In this document: one piece after another, positions 1-9,425 of the stretch
How positions within the stretch are numbered: the stretch's first letter is position 1
How the letters are laid out: each line of letters starts with the position of its first letter
NCBI GenBank assembly: GCA_034190875.2
Contig: CM067357.1
Coordinates: 17,136,176 to 17,200,175 of the forward strand
DNA length: 64,000 nt
Source of the DNA: Urechis unicinctus
Taxonomy: Eukaryota; Annelida; Polychaeta; Xenopneusta; Urechidae
Direction: 5' to 3'
Notes under the pieces: generated by a model
Seen by the model: only the letters and a program-made list of their open reading frames with translations
Told to the model about the DNA's origin: nothing
Database searches by the model: none
Position numbers and translations under genes: made by a program

Positions 1-165
1 GAAATCTAGTATCTTGGATGGATTCACCCTCTCAAACAATTCTGAAAAGGTTTGGACCAGGAAGAAGCGATTTCGGATAAGAATCACATCAGCACATTCA
101 ATGAGAATGTGCTTGACGTTATATCACTGATGGTCCAGTTCACAAAGATGTCGTACATTATTGTT
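1..165 (-). mobile_element. LINE 3' end (I/Nimb-like), partial
   Basis: Read on the minus strand, this stretch encodes the same C-terminal tail (VKHILIECAD, IRNRFF, ELFERVNPSKIL) as the LINE at 47.3-48.8 kb. The nucleotide match to 48648-48770 is close but not identical. The motif is the Cys/His-rich end that follows RNase H in these elements. An in-frame TGA just upstream of the VKHI motif shows that this copy is decayed. The element runs off the window edge, so its 3' tail is not visible. Confidence 0.8.
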
Positions 166-518
166 GAATGTTGACATATCTCTATATTGGTGGTATGTCT
201 ATCAGGTGACATAGCTCACGCTAACTCCCTAGAACGATTTAATGTTATCCTGTAAGGTTGACTCGCACCCTTTTTAGTCGGCCATGTTAGTCACTTTATG
301 TCTGTAAATCATGTTACACTTAATTTACTTGTTGAAATGTTTGAATGTAATCGTGATGTGTATGATAGAATTCGCCCAGTTATTAGATGGAACTAATTAA
401 GCCACAAGGTTGTCACAAGATTGGACCAATGTAGCCACAATGCTGTTAGCAAAAATGGCCTACGTGTAATCACAAGGAACAGATTTGTAGAATCAGCGTT
501 CTCCGGCTGACAGCAAGG

Positions 519-935
519 TAAGTAGAGGGTTTAACGGCACACTAACACTTATGTGTTATACGGTGCCTTGAAAGGTGAATAGATCTAGGATAAATGGTAA
601 AAAGAGAAAATTAAAAAGATGAAAATGCAAACGATTATCATGGGGCAAGTTACCAGGTGATGAAAATAATAATCCCAAGGCATGACTCCACCAGTCGATT
701 GACTGGACCAGGACATTCCAGCCGCTCGTCTAGGTGAAATCCGCACCTTAACGGTGTGTTGCAGATATGGCCCTTTCAAAGGACCTCACCACTAAATAAC
801 CAAGATCCTACTGTCCACCGACACGAGTCGCAACCCACGGCCAACAGGTTGCCCACTATTAGTCGCCTCTCATGACATACAGGAGGATACAGCGGGCCTT
901 TTCTACCCCAGGCCCACGGGGAGATTTTTTAGACA
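519..935 (-). mobile_element. SINE, shared-tail family (full length)
   Basis: On the minus strand it carries the whole family pattern seen in the 35-48 kb array. It has a GTGGG..GGGGTAGAA head, TCCTCCTG..GTC, GAGGCGACTA, CAACCTGTTGGCCGTGGGTT, GAGAGGCTGGAATG, AAGGCGGCTGCTTAA-type core elements, and a tail ending in GTGCCGTTAAACCC followed by CTTACCTT. The GAGGCGACTA and GGGTTGCGACTC stretches could be polymerase III A- and B-box relatives; this is inference. It has no coding capacity. Confidence 0.75.
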
Positions 936-1039
936 CAGTATATATTCCAAAAACCCGTTGTGTCATAAATTAACAGATGATTGGGAATGTCAGTAAACAC
1001 TGCATAAAATATCATTGCATCACATGATATGTACTGATT

Positions 1040-1310
1040 TGCTTAATATGGTTAAAAATTAATTGTTTCAGGAAAGGAAGAAGTCTGAAGTTCATACAAT
1101 GCGAGGGAAAGGACAATCCTTATTTGAAAATCAGAACAAAAATTATGAACTAGCAGCATAAATGTCAGACAGCTGCAAGATTGCTTAATTATTTTTTCAA
1201 AACCATTCATTCTCTTACAACTGAGTATGCCACACATCTCCAGAGTAAAATATTTTAAAACAAATGTGTACAGATGATTACATCCATGTTGTGGCATAAT
1301 AAATTTTATC
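1040..1310 (+). pseudogene. Decayed copy of the exon at 33.2-33.5 kb
   Basis: It has the same 3' splice-site context (TTGTTTCAG) and the same peptide blocks (ENQNKNYELAA, MSDSCKIA, NHSFS, MCTDD) as the intact minus-strand exon at 33233-33517. This copy is interrupted by several stops and frame changes. The parent protein is not recognised. Confidence 0.65.
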
Positions 1311-1494
1311 TGCATTTTAGGATATTTGGATGCAGTTTTGCTTTGTATAACATTGTCTTTATTATTCCAAACATTAGCATTCCTAATAACAAGTGGCCTC
1401 TTATTGTCAGGGATGCCAACCATATTTTGTAAAAAAAGAGGAAAATTTGCAGGGGGAATGGGGGCTGTAAAGGCCCCCTGCGAATGAATGGATC

Positions 1495-1677
1495 CCAATG
1501 GACCCTGGCGGGCCACGAAATCTGCGGATTTCCGCCGATCAGCGGAGAATTGGCGTCCCTGTATTGTGTGTTGGTCACAATGCAGGTAATGGACAGTACT
1601 GGAGAGGGTCGCCAATGTGGCCAAGCCCAACTGGACCTATCACTCTTACAGTTGACACCCAATCCGATGAGAACCAG
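1495..1677 (+). CDS. Candidate internal exon, unidentified
   Basis: An open frame of about 60 codons, richer in G+C than its surroundings, ends at a consensus donor CAG|GTGAGT at 1677/1678. The peptide includes GPRNLRISADQRRIGVPVL and ends TVDTQSDENQ. No clear acceptor or family was found. It could be a gene fragment or chance. Confidence 0.25.
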
Positions 1678-1862
1678 GTGAGTGTTCTTATAACAAGAGT
1701 TATTTTGTATTACCTTATCTAACCTTTATCATAAGTAAGATGTATGGTTTAATACGTGTGGTGTTATGGTCAAATATCACTTAACAAGTGGCCTCTTGTT
1801 GTGTGTTTGTCACAGTGCAGTTGATGGACTGTACCGACAACAACACCTCGTTTGTTCCTTAG

Positions 1863-2021
1863 AGAAGCAACTACCTACGGAAAGTGAGGTTCTCCTTGCC
1901 CAAAGTAAGGTTGGCACGAGGCCGACCCAAAGGCTCTGATAACTCAGTTATTGGTCTTCCTAAGAAAAGGCATAAACTAGGTACCTGCAGTGATAGGTAT
2001 TTAACTGATATTTACAAGTAG
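1863..2021 (+). CDS. Terminal exon fragment with AT-hook-like RGRPKG motif
   Basis: A 52-codon open stretch ends at TAG. It reads YLRKVRFSLPKVRLARGRPK followed by GSDNSVIGLPKKR. RGRP is the AT-hook core that contacts the A+T minor groove. The longer RGRPKG..VIGLPKK pattern recalls the C-termini of SWIM-finger/MULE-type transposase-derived proteins; this is memory-based inference. An in-frame stop directly precedes it, so either an acceptor lies inside the frame or the exon is broken. Confidence 0.4.
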   Translation, partial: RSNYLRKVRFSLPKVRLARGRPKGSDNSVIGLPKKRHKLGTCSDRYLTDIYK

Positions 2022-2268
2022 CTGTCCTAATATGTTGGTCTATGCGTGTTGTGCTATGAGCAGGATTATAATGATATGATGGTGCTTGTCCACCACTATT
2101 AGTGCACCCCTACCCCCCAATTACTGCCTCATTCAAACATTCTGGATGGGAACAAATTATTTGAAATATTTTATTCCATTTTGGCTGGGCCAGATAAGGA
2201 TTCATCTAACAGCAAGCGACGAAAAAAGTGCAAGAGCCCAGACTAAAAACCAGAAACGCCACTAGAAG

Positions 2269-2612
2269 CCAGAGCAGACTGTGTCACAAGGTTTGTCCAT
2301 CTTTTTAGAGAACTTGCCACAAGAAGTTCTTCACCAGTTACAGAAAGACCTAGCAGGAAAAGAGCTTCCATGGGAAACAAGTCTTAGTAGGATGTCCGAG
2401 ATCCAGGTTCACATGTACAGTCTCTACAAAGACATGAGTGATGACAATTTAGAGGAACAGTTTGCAGAAATGATTGGTTTATTCACCAGGAGGATGGCTG
2501 CACCCGAGACACTGCCTAATGCAGAGACAGTGAAGATTGTCAGTGCTGTTTTGCTGAAGGCCTACCTAACAGCGTCTAATCCTCTTGTGCTGACAAAACA
2601 CCTCCTCGATGA
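2269..2612 (+). CDS. Unidentified acidic helical exon or fragment
   Basis: This is an open frame of about 115 codons (KPEQTVSQGLSIFLENLPQE onward) with an amphipathic, Leu/Glu-rich composition and no domain I recognise. A stop lies just upstream of the frame, and no clean splice sites were found. The frame runs into Gypsy RNase H sequence near 2612, so the original 3' end has been replaced or interrupted by the retroelement. It could be a host exon or part of another mobile element. Confidence 0.35.
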
Positions 2613-3035
2613 ATGGCCATCTTTCTTAGACTCCTGGTCAAGATACAGGGGTATGACCTCAGCGTACAATACCGTCCAGGCCCCACAATGACATTGGTAG
2701 ATACTCTGTCACGGTTCCCAGGAGACAACGATACTGAGATAATCCTTGATCAAAACTGTATCGTGCTGGATCTTATCAACTTCTCGCCAACCAAACGCAG
2801 AGACCTACAAGAGGAAACTGCACGAGACAAAACTCTCCATGAATTAAGCCAAATAATATACTCAGGCTGGTCAAACACAATGAAGGAACTACCTGCAGAA
2901 CTGAGAAGTGATGGCTTGCTATGGAAGATGGCATCATCCTCAAAGGCAGACAAATACTTATTCCGGAAACGATGCGCAGTGACATACTATCACAGTTACA
3001 CGAAAGCGATCAAGGGGTTGAGAAGACCAGGAAAA
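2613..3035 (+). pseudogene. Ty3/Gypsy pol fragment: RNase H end and integrase N-terminus
   Basis: The frame begins with the RNase H tether (RLLVKIQGYDLSVQYRPGPT, then LVDTLSRFP). It continues through a linker to the start of the integrase zinc-binding region (DGLLWK, ILIPETMRSDILSQLHES, QGVEKTRK, the last part after a frame change near 2960). Reverse transcriptase and everything upstream is missing. The fragment stops at about 3035, and its natural continuation resumes at about 4876 with INDYISQCDIC. Confidence 0.75.
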
Positions 3036-3157
3036 ATTATAATTAGAAATTTCATGTAACATTTCAGTCCTATGAGTCATAATGATTTTCATGATTTGTT
3101 ATTAAATATCATATCAAAATTTTACTTTGCTTCAAAGTGCCTATTGCTGATTTGCAG

Positions 3158-3284
3158 AACAGCACCAATAGCAGTAACCGAACATGACAGGGAGGTGGTA
3201 GAAGCCTTGATGTCACCAAACCCGACTGCTCTTTCAGACCTCCAAATTGGCACGTCTGCATGTATCGTTTGCAAAATTAACACA
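3158..3284 (+). CDS. OB-fold-like gene, internal exon a
   Basis: The acceptor is GATTTGCAG|AACAGC and the donor ACA|GTAAGC. Reading after one phase base gives 42 codons (APIAVTEHDREVVEALMSPN, then DLQIGTSACIVCKINT). It joins in frame (phase 0) to the exon at 3497. The 'xxCKINxIxxI' pattern resembles the first beta strands of RPA-type OB folds, which bind single-stranded nucleic acid. The family call is inference. Confidence 0.4.
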
Positions 3285-3496
3285 GTAAGCAAACAAATGT
3301 TTATTGATGCTCAATACAAGGAGTTATTGTAGATACAGCCCCATATCTAATCAAATATTAGGATACACTTGTAAATATAACAACTTGTTTTCCCAACTAA
3401 CTAAATTAAGGGCTGACCAACAAGTATGCTTAATTGTAACTTAACATGAAGACATATTTGTTAATCATTTTGCTTGTGTGTGTCTCTTGAACTTAG

Positions 3497-3709
3497 ATAA
3501 ACAGCATTAGAGAGATTCAGGTTAAGGGGTTGCCCACTAATGTGCAGGATATTAAACTATCTGACTGGCATGGCACCACGCTATGGAGGGGCATAGACAT
3601 CTCCGCTTTCTCCGTTGGAGAGTGGGTCAAAATGACAGATATATCAGTGGGCTATTCCAATTACCACTCATGTGCAGTGATTCATGTCAATCATTCTTAC
3701 CAAATACGG
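3497..3709 (+). CDS. OB-fold-like gene, internal exon b
   Basis: Acceptor CTTAG|ATAAAC and donor CGG|GTATGT bound exactly 71 codons, phase 0 at both ends. The peptide (INSIREIQVKGLPTNVQDIK, LSDWHGTTLWRGIDISAFSV, GEWVKMTDISV) has the order expected of an OB fold: strand, 'V.DI.L.D..G....W', an insertion, 'F.VGE.VK.T...V', strand. No stop interrupts the joined exons. They lie between the two halves of a split Gypsy element. No further exon is certain; a short open stretch at about 3850-3990 is a weak candidate. Confidence 0.45.
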
Positions 3710-4645
3710 GTATGTTTGATAAATCTTTTAATAAACATCCTCACAATAAGATATTTTAAAAGTTAACATCAGTTATCGGTTGTGAACTTGTGAATCTTTT
3801 TAACTAACTGATATCATTCAATTATATATTTTCATTCCCCTCCAATAGTTCAATAGATGCACTATCTGGCTAAGCTCGGGCATCTATCAATTTGTTTGTT
3901 ATGCCTTTTTAAAGCTTCTCGTCAAAGTGAAATCTGGGCAAAAGTGGTGGATAGCACCAAGCTGAGTGACACAGCATTATCGGTGAGAGTACGTCAAATA
4001 ATGTAGATGTAGGTATGTTGTGCTGTGGTAATATGAACTCTTTGCTCTCGCAGACCATTGCAATTTTCAACTACAAAAATCCCGAAACTTTTGCCATGTA
4101 GCCAAGTCGCTAACAGATAGCACAGCACATGAAAGAATGAACCTTCTATCAACCAGAATGCATCAACCTCACAGGCATTAAATCCGCTGAAAGATTTTGT
4201 GTTCACCTTTAAAGCTTCCTGACTTAAGATTTGTTTTGTCGACGGATGCATTCGGGGTTGGTGGGGGCGCAATATTGATGCATACGGAATGGTAAATGCC
4301 CTTACTCAAACCAGACGAGACTCGTTACTCAGTCATTGAATGGGGATGCTCGGCATTGAGAGGTGTCTTTGCTATATGTTGTTTGGCGCTTGTAGGTTTT
4401 ATTCATGAACGTTTGCCAGTTGGTACCATTATGTTTTGTTTATATGAATGTTGCATTCACGTGCCATGGGTACTTTTAATTATAAAGCTATGGTATCCAT
4501 AAATTAACGTCGTATAAAGCTTAATGAACAGTAATTAGCATAAGTGGTATTTTGCTGTTTATCCGCAATCACTAGTGATGTGTGTGTGGGCTGCATGATG
4601 TCCACGTGAGTAATGAGCAAGTGGGTCGCCATTGAAAATCATACA

Positions 4646-4653
4646 TATATAAA
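4646..4653 (+). promoter_or_regulatory. TATA box of the 47-aa two-exon gene
   Basis: TATATAAA lies 93 bp upstream of the ATG at 4746, placing a start site at about 4675-4685 (inference). The spacing and the good first exon downstream suggest a genuine polymerase II core promoter rather than a chance A/T run. Confidence 0.45.
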
Positions 4654-4745
4654 CGAAGGATCAGATATCGACGATTGGTCTGATCTTCTTAACAATCAGC
4701 CTTTATCTTGCTTTCGCAGCAAGTACCGTTGTTTTGTCGTTTAGA

Positions 4746-4805
4746 ATGGAGCAAGGGGTGTCTGTGCTGGGGCACACGCTGTACCAGGTGCAAGTGTCAA
4801 GTGAG
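4746..4805 (+). CDS. Two-exon 47-aa gene, exon 1
   Basis: The ATG opens 20 codons (MEQGVSVLGHTLYQVQVSSE) ending at a strong donor GAG|GTAAGT. It joins in phase 0 to the exon at 5814. No signal peptide or domain is recognised. The roughly 1-kb intron contains the 3' part of a Gypsy element, so the element may be an intronic insertion. The gene could also continue from an alternative exon not seen here. Confidence 0.4.
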
Positions 4806-4875
4806 GTAAGTATAGGGTTTTGCAGCACAACAACAAGTGCCAGATAATACAACTAATGGCCAGGAATGACCCCCC

Positions 4876-5417
4876 CCCCCCCCATCAACGATTATATATC
4901 ACAGTGTGACATCTGTCACAATAACGAGATAGGTCAGCAGAAAGAGACCATGATTGCTCATGAACGTCCATGCAGACCATGGGCTAAAGTGGGAACAGAT
5001 TTCTGTGAGCTCATTTGGAAAGGACAAGGCATGGAATCCAGGAAGAAATTGTGTCGGATAATGGACTACCATACTATTCCAATGAGTTCATGCAGTTCTG
5101 CAATGACTGATTTGAAAGGAGGCGACATTGTAAGAGTTCGACCAAAAGATCACCACACACCCTGGGAAATGACGAGAGAGCAAAGGAAAGTGAATATTAG
5201 GTCATATGAGATAGAGCTACAAAATGGCAAATCACTTCGAAGAAACAGAAGATATCTTCGCAAAACCAATGAAACCATTGAAGAACCAGTACCTGACATG
5301 GAACAATCAACACGTCACCTCGACCCTAAACATACCTCAACAGCAACAGATCAACAATACACTCAAGTACCCTCAGCATTTGTAATTAATGATGTTACTG
5401 TTTTAAGTATTAGTTGA
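4876..5417 (+). pseudogene. Ty3/Gypsy integrase, internally deleted
   Basis: The frame starts in the integrase zinc finger (INDYISQCDICHNNEIGQQK, the CxxC half of H2C2), then HERPCRPWAKVGTDFCEL, which leads into the catalytic core. Nearly all of the DDE core is missing. The frame passes directly to a C-terminal tail (GGDIVRVRPKDHHTPWE, RRNRRYLRKTNE) typical of Gypsy integrases. A poly-C run at 4868-4883 precedes it. This looks like the 3' half of the copy that starts at 2613. Confidence 0.75.
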
Positions 5418-5470
5418 ATGTTCTGAAATCTGTTTGCTGTACCCTAAGACATATGTTTTCTTTCTTTATG

Positions 5471-5641
5471 AAGAGGGAGATGTTAGGTGAAGTAATGTTA
5501 TGATTATCATATTAACGTCATCATTACTCTGCCTGGTTTGGATGTAGTTCGTCCTAGACGTCTGTTGTTATACCTCAATTGCATCTTCTCGAGTTCTGTA
5601 ACTGATACAAGTTAACGTGTCGTTAACAAGAACTAAACACA
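5471..5641 (+). mobile_element. Polypurine tract and start of Gypsy 3' LTR
   Basis: AAGAGGGAGA at 5471-5480 directly precedes TGTTAGGTGA at 5481, the usual polypurine tract/LTR junction, and lies 54 bp after the pol stop. The LTR end is uncertain; the TGTTAACAAG..ACACA region near 5641 is a candidate. No matching 5' LTR was found in the window, which agrees with a 5'-truncated element. Confidence 0.5.
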
Positions 5642-5813
5642 GACTATATTTAAAGTATGCTATAGTTTTTATGGTTTAATCTTTCTGTAATGTTAATCAT
5701 GTTGATATTGTCCTCAATGCCCTGCACATTCAGACTATTGTGTTACTTGTTTTGCTATGATTTTGATTGAGATTTGCAGGTTTTAACAATAAACTGTATG
5801 TATATGTTTGCAG

Positions 5814-5897
5814 TTCACCATGGTTTATGAATATGTCGTTGTAAAATATCTGGACGAAGACGACTCTATCTGTGATGCCAACAACTTCGATAGTTAG
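5814..5897 (+). CDS. Two-exon 47-aa gene, terminal exon
   Basis: The acceptor is ATGTTTGCAG|TTCACC. There are 27 codons (FTMVYEYVVVKYLDEDDSIC, then DANNFDS) and a TAG stop. It is in frame with exon 1 (phase 0). The combined peptide ends in an acidic stretch. The product is not recognised. The call rests on two good splice sites, a matching phase and the upstream TATA box. Confidence 0.4.
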   Translation, partial: FTMVYEYVVVKYLDEDDSICDANNFDS

Positions 5898-7426
5898 CTA
5901 AGATTAAGGGAGCAACAGTTTGCACCACTTGATACTAATTATCTGTAGACAAATATTTATCATAATTGATTTGACATTGAGTGAGGTAGGTGGTGAGGTG
6001 AAATGTGATGTGACTCATTTAATGATATTTTTAACAGAGTTTGCAATATTACTGCCCCAGGGACAAACACACAAACAGGGTAGAGAGAAGAGACAAGGCT
6101 TTTATAGACCCTGCATCATATTGTTATTCTCTCATATTGTGGTATATAAGTGCATAACTTGTTTGATATATCCTTGCCCTAAAACTGTCTGACAGCATGA
6201 ATTTATATTGTCGATATTGATAACTCTCAGCCCACAATCCTTGCTATTTGGTGCATTATTATATATCTCAGCAGACTATCAGACAGTAAAGCGCAGTTCA
6301 GCGGAGGTGACGTCTAACCTCCTCACTGACGGTGAACGGCAAAAAGACTGTCCAAAAGGTTCAGACGATTTGTGAAGGATGGTAGTGGTTAGGTTACTTA
6401 TAGCATGAATGACCAGTTACTTTACTTGCATGGTCATGTAAAGAACCATGTTACATATCATATTTTATAACCATTTGAATTATGCTCTTACATATTTGAA
6501 CTACAAGTTAATTCTACAATTCGTGAAATAAAGATGATGACAACAGAGTTGTACAGTTGAAAAAGAAACAAGCTGGACACAGAGTTAGTCAGTTGTCAGA
6601 AAGACTTGGATGGTCCGCAAAATCAGGACTGAGTCAACTCCTGTTATTTAGCAAATACACACTTGCTGCATGCTTTTGTTTGTATTCAAGTTAATGTACA
6701 ACAAAATGGCGGCTACAAGAAAATCTTCAACATCTAATTCCAGTGACTCAAAGGGGGTTGAATTGTCCTAGGGGGATTGAATATATATCCGTCACTCCCT
6801 CGGCATTAGGGAAAATGATTGGCTTACATCAATGGAAGCGCTTGACTGATTTGAAAGTCAAGAGTCAGGGCGAATCATATTGTTAAGTTTGACATTGACG
6901 TATGATCTTTGGGTAACGTCCAATGTTGGCAATCTGACCTTGTGAGTACAAGGTAACAAGTTTACAACTCTTCTACGATTGGACAAGTTACACAACTTTT
7001 AACGCTGACATCAATGTCCTACTTTATCATGAATTAGTTAATAGCGTGAGATAATACACCGATGGCGTGTTGGGGAGTAGTTGGCGTATAATATCACGCC
7101 AAAATCCCTCTAATGTAGCCGACCCTATATTTTTAGGTTTCGCTCAGGTCGTAAAGGACAATTATTTCCAAAATCGCAATTTTGTTGTAAAACTTCCTGA
7201 AACAAATTTGTGACGCACATAGGTTGGCCCCATGCCAAGTCGAAATCCTTCATATGGAGCTCCCATCTGGAACTCCGGACTCACTCCTCCGGACTCACTC
7301 ACCCACCATCTTGAACGAAACGTATGAAGTGCAGTCATTTGCCTAGGGTTAGGAATAAATTTGGTAGCGTGTAACTAAACTTGATTTGGAAACCTCAAAA
7401 TTACTTGAAGGACTTGGAATTACTCT
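5898..7426. other. No supported gene
   Basis: This is A+T-rich sequence without an exon that I can support. Open frames are short and lack codon structure. 7050-7426 leads into the Gypsy gag and may hold its leader or LTR, but no TG..CA ends could be fixed. Confidence 0.4.
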
Positions 7427-8400
7427 GTGGCGAATCCTCGATTTAATTTTATTGAACATCACCCAAGACGGGGAATACCATCGCCCTGCCGGACTCGAAT
7501 TAGGAATTTTGTAAAGATAAACTCACAACAAGAGGGAGACATCAATGTTACAACTGGCGACCTGGACGAGACTGTTTTAAGTTACCATGAATCAACAACA
7601 ATTTCACGAATATACCCAGGCGCTCATTGTCACGGAAACCAGAGCAATGGAGGAACGCTCCGCACACGAAGAGCGAGATCACCAATGTCAAGTCAACATG
7701 GCTGCATTGAACTGACAGTTACAGTATGTGATGTTTCATCCCCTCTTGCTGTTAGAGAATGGATCGCGGAGGTAGAACTATCTATCCCGCTGGTTCAAAA
7801 CCTAAGAGGAACCGTCATCAAGATCGCCGCCGGCAGTGTTTCTGGTTCCTTTGTAAGGAGCTGGAACAGTCTCCAGGACCACCGCAAAGCGACTCCCTGG
7901 CCCCCTCTACGGGACCATCTGGAGCATTTAAAGCAGACAACTAATAAAACTGTTGAGAGCTTCAATCGCCGCTTCCAGGAGGCCGCCGACGCCGCGTATC
8001 CAAAGCAGAGGAATGCCGACCAGATTTGCATTCTCCTCCGCGCCTAGGGATTAAAAGACGGCAGCATTGTAAAACGATTGTTGGAAAGCGGTCTTATAAC
8101 ACTCTGCCTGAAGCAATGGCCCGCGTGTCAAACTATGCGGGCGCAAAGGATGCCTACAAGCGACTAGGTATGACTGAGGAACCAATGGAGGCAAGCGTCT
8201 TCCGGGAGCCTATGATTTGTACCGTCAACACCAATGACCAAATCCTGAAAATTGTAGAGGACCTCGGTAAATGCCACGACAAGATGTCGTCCAAAATAGC
8301 AAAAAATCGAAGTTGGAAACCGGTCGTAAATCCCTACACACACCAGAAAATTACAGCGTCAAAGTTTGTCTTGGACCCCCGATGGACGCCCCATTTTTTT
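7427..8400 (+). pseudogene. Ty3/Gypsy gag, frameshifted (element B)
   Basis: The frame contains REWIAEVELSIPLVQN, KIAAGSVSGSF, PWPPLRDHLEHLKQTT and FNRRFQEAADAAYPKQRNAD, characteristic of animal Gypsy gag. Near 8045 the frame breaks. Its continuation (GLKDGSIVKRLLESGLI, then LPEAMARVSNYAGAKDAYKR) is spread over other frames, so at least two frameshifts are present. It starts the element that continues with a zinc knuckle, protease and RT downstream. Confidence 0.75.
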
Positions 8401-8640
8401 CATATGTAAACAACTCGGTCACATGGGGAAGGATTATTTCCTATGCAAGCATGCCGCAACTGCAAGCATGTCCCGTCAACAACAGCCTCGTGTATAGGTG
8501 CGTTGCGGCGATAAACGATAGACGCTCGTGGGTACCGTTGGAACTACACAGTATCACATGTGTAGCTCTCATTGATACCATTGCCTGGTTTACTCAATTA
8601 CGTCGTGACGTATATGATCATATAATAACCTCCACCCGGG
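8400..8640 (+). pseudogene. Gypsy element B: zinc knuckle and protease remnant
   Basis: One frame near 8400 reads CKQLGHMGKDYFLCK, a damaged CCHC knuckle. Further on, VPLELHSITCVALIDTIAWF matches the aspartic protease strand that normally reads LIDTGA. Here the active-site Gly is Ile, so the protease should be inactive. The frame continues to LRRDVYDHI before degenerating. Confidence 0.55.
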
Positions 8641-8806
8641 TTGCGAAGGAAAACGAACACGTCCTCGTGGACAAAACACCTGCAGAATGACACCAATGAA
8701 AATCCACATGACCTCACAGCCGATAAAACAAGCTGCGTACAGAACTGCACTGACCAACCGCAAAATTGCGAGTGACTGCATTGACGAATAATTAATAGAA
8801 GGCATA

Positions 8807-9238
8807 ATGTCACCATGGGCCTCATCCATCACTCTAGTCCCCAAGATGGCTCGATACAAATTGAACAGCGTTACAGTCAAAGACCAAATACCCTTACCTC
8901 TCATTCAGGATATTTTTGACCAGGTTGGCGGAAAGTCGGTATTTAGCACTCTAGACCTCAAAACGGGCTACCATCAAATACCAGTGTCAGAAGAAGATAT
9001 TGAGAAAACAGCTTTATGTCCTCATCGTGGTCTATACGACTTTACGCGCATGCCATTATGTCTCACCACCGCCCCAGCGACATTCCAGCGCACTATGGAT
9101 TACGTGTTAGAAGGCCTCATTGGACACTCTGTTATGGTTTATTTAGATGACATCGTAGTGTATTCTCGTACCAAAGCTGAACATCTTGAGCACCTTCAAT
9201 TAGTCTTTGACCGTCTGCGTGAAGCTGGACTAAAGTAA
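8807..9238 (+). pseudogene. Gypsy element B: reverse transcriptase, partial
   Basis: It carries SPWASSITLVPK, LNSVTVKDQIPLPLIQDIFD, FSTLDLKTGYHQIPV, RMPLCLTTAPATFQRTM and the catalytic box VMVYLDDIVVYS. About 12 residues between VPK and KLNSV are missing, including the usual DYR. The frame ends after LREAGLK, where the KC.F motif should begin. The YLDD Asp pair is intact, but the deletions make it a pseudogene. Confidence 0.85.
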
Positions 9239-9243
9239 AAACT

Positions 9244-9425
9244 GTGTCAGCAAATGGTATTAACACTGACCCGGACAAAGGATCTGCAATTGTGAATCTA
9301 TCTACCCCACAGACTGTCAAAGATGTTCGGTCATTTTTAGGCATGACTGGCTACTATAGACAATGTGTACATAACTATGCTAAGATTGCCGAGCCATTAG
9401 CTTTCTGGGGGAAAGAAGATGTCCT
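9244..9425 (+). pseudogene. Gypsy element B: RT thumb region
   Basis: GINTDPDKGSAI, STPQTVKDVRSFLGMTGYYR and NYAKIAEPL are the conserved segment between RT palm and RNase H. It is out of frame with the RT part. Nothing recognisable as RNase H or integrase follows before the SINE at 10.1 kb, so the element is truncated here. Confidence 0.75.

Larger units (their letters stand above)
385..1320. repeat. Inverted segmental duplicate of 33.2-34.2 kb
   Basis: The reverse complement of this block lines up with 33230-34190 in the same order. It has a short sequence rich in 'cttgtggcta', then a SINE, then about 100 bp of intron-like sequence ending in TTGTTTCAG, then an exon. The SINE sits at the same junction in both copies, so it was present before the block was duplicated. 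This copy has more stops and indels. Homology fades on both sides. Confidence 0.7.

Noticed and set aside
7050-7426. 5' LTR of Gypsy element B
   Set aside because: A possible AATAAA and a TGGCGAATCC that might be a primer site exist, but no TG..CA boundaries or matching second LTR could be found.
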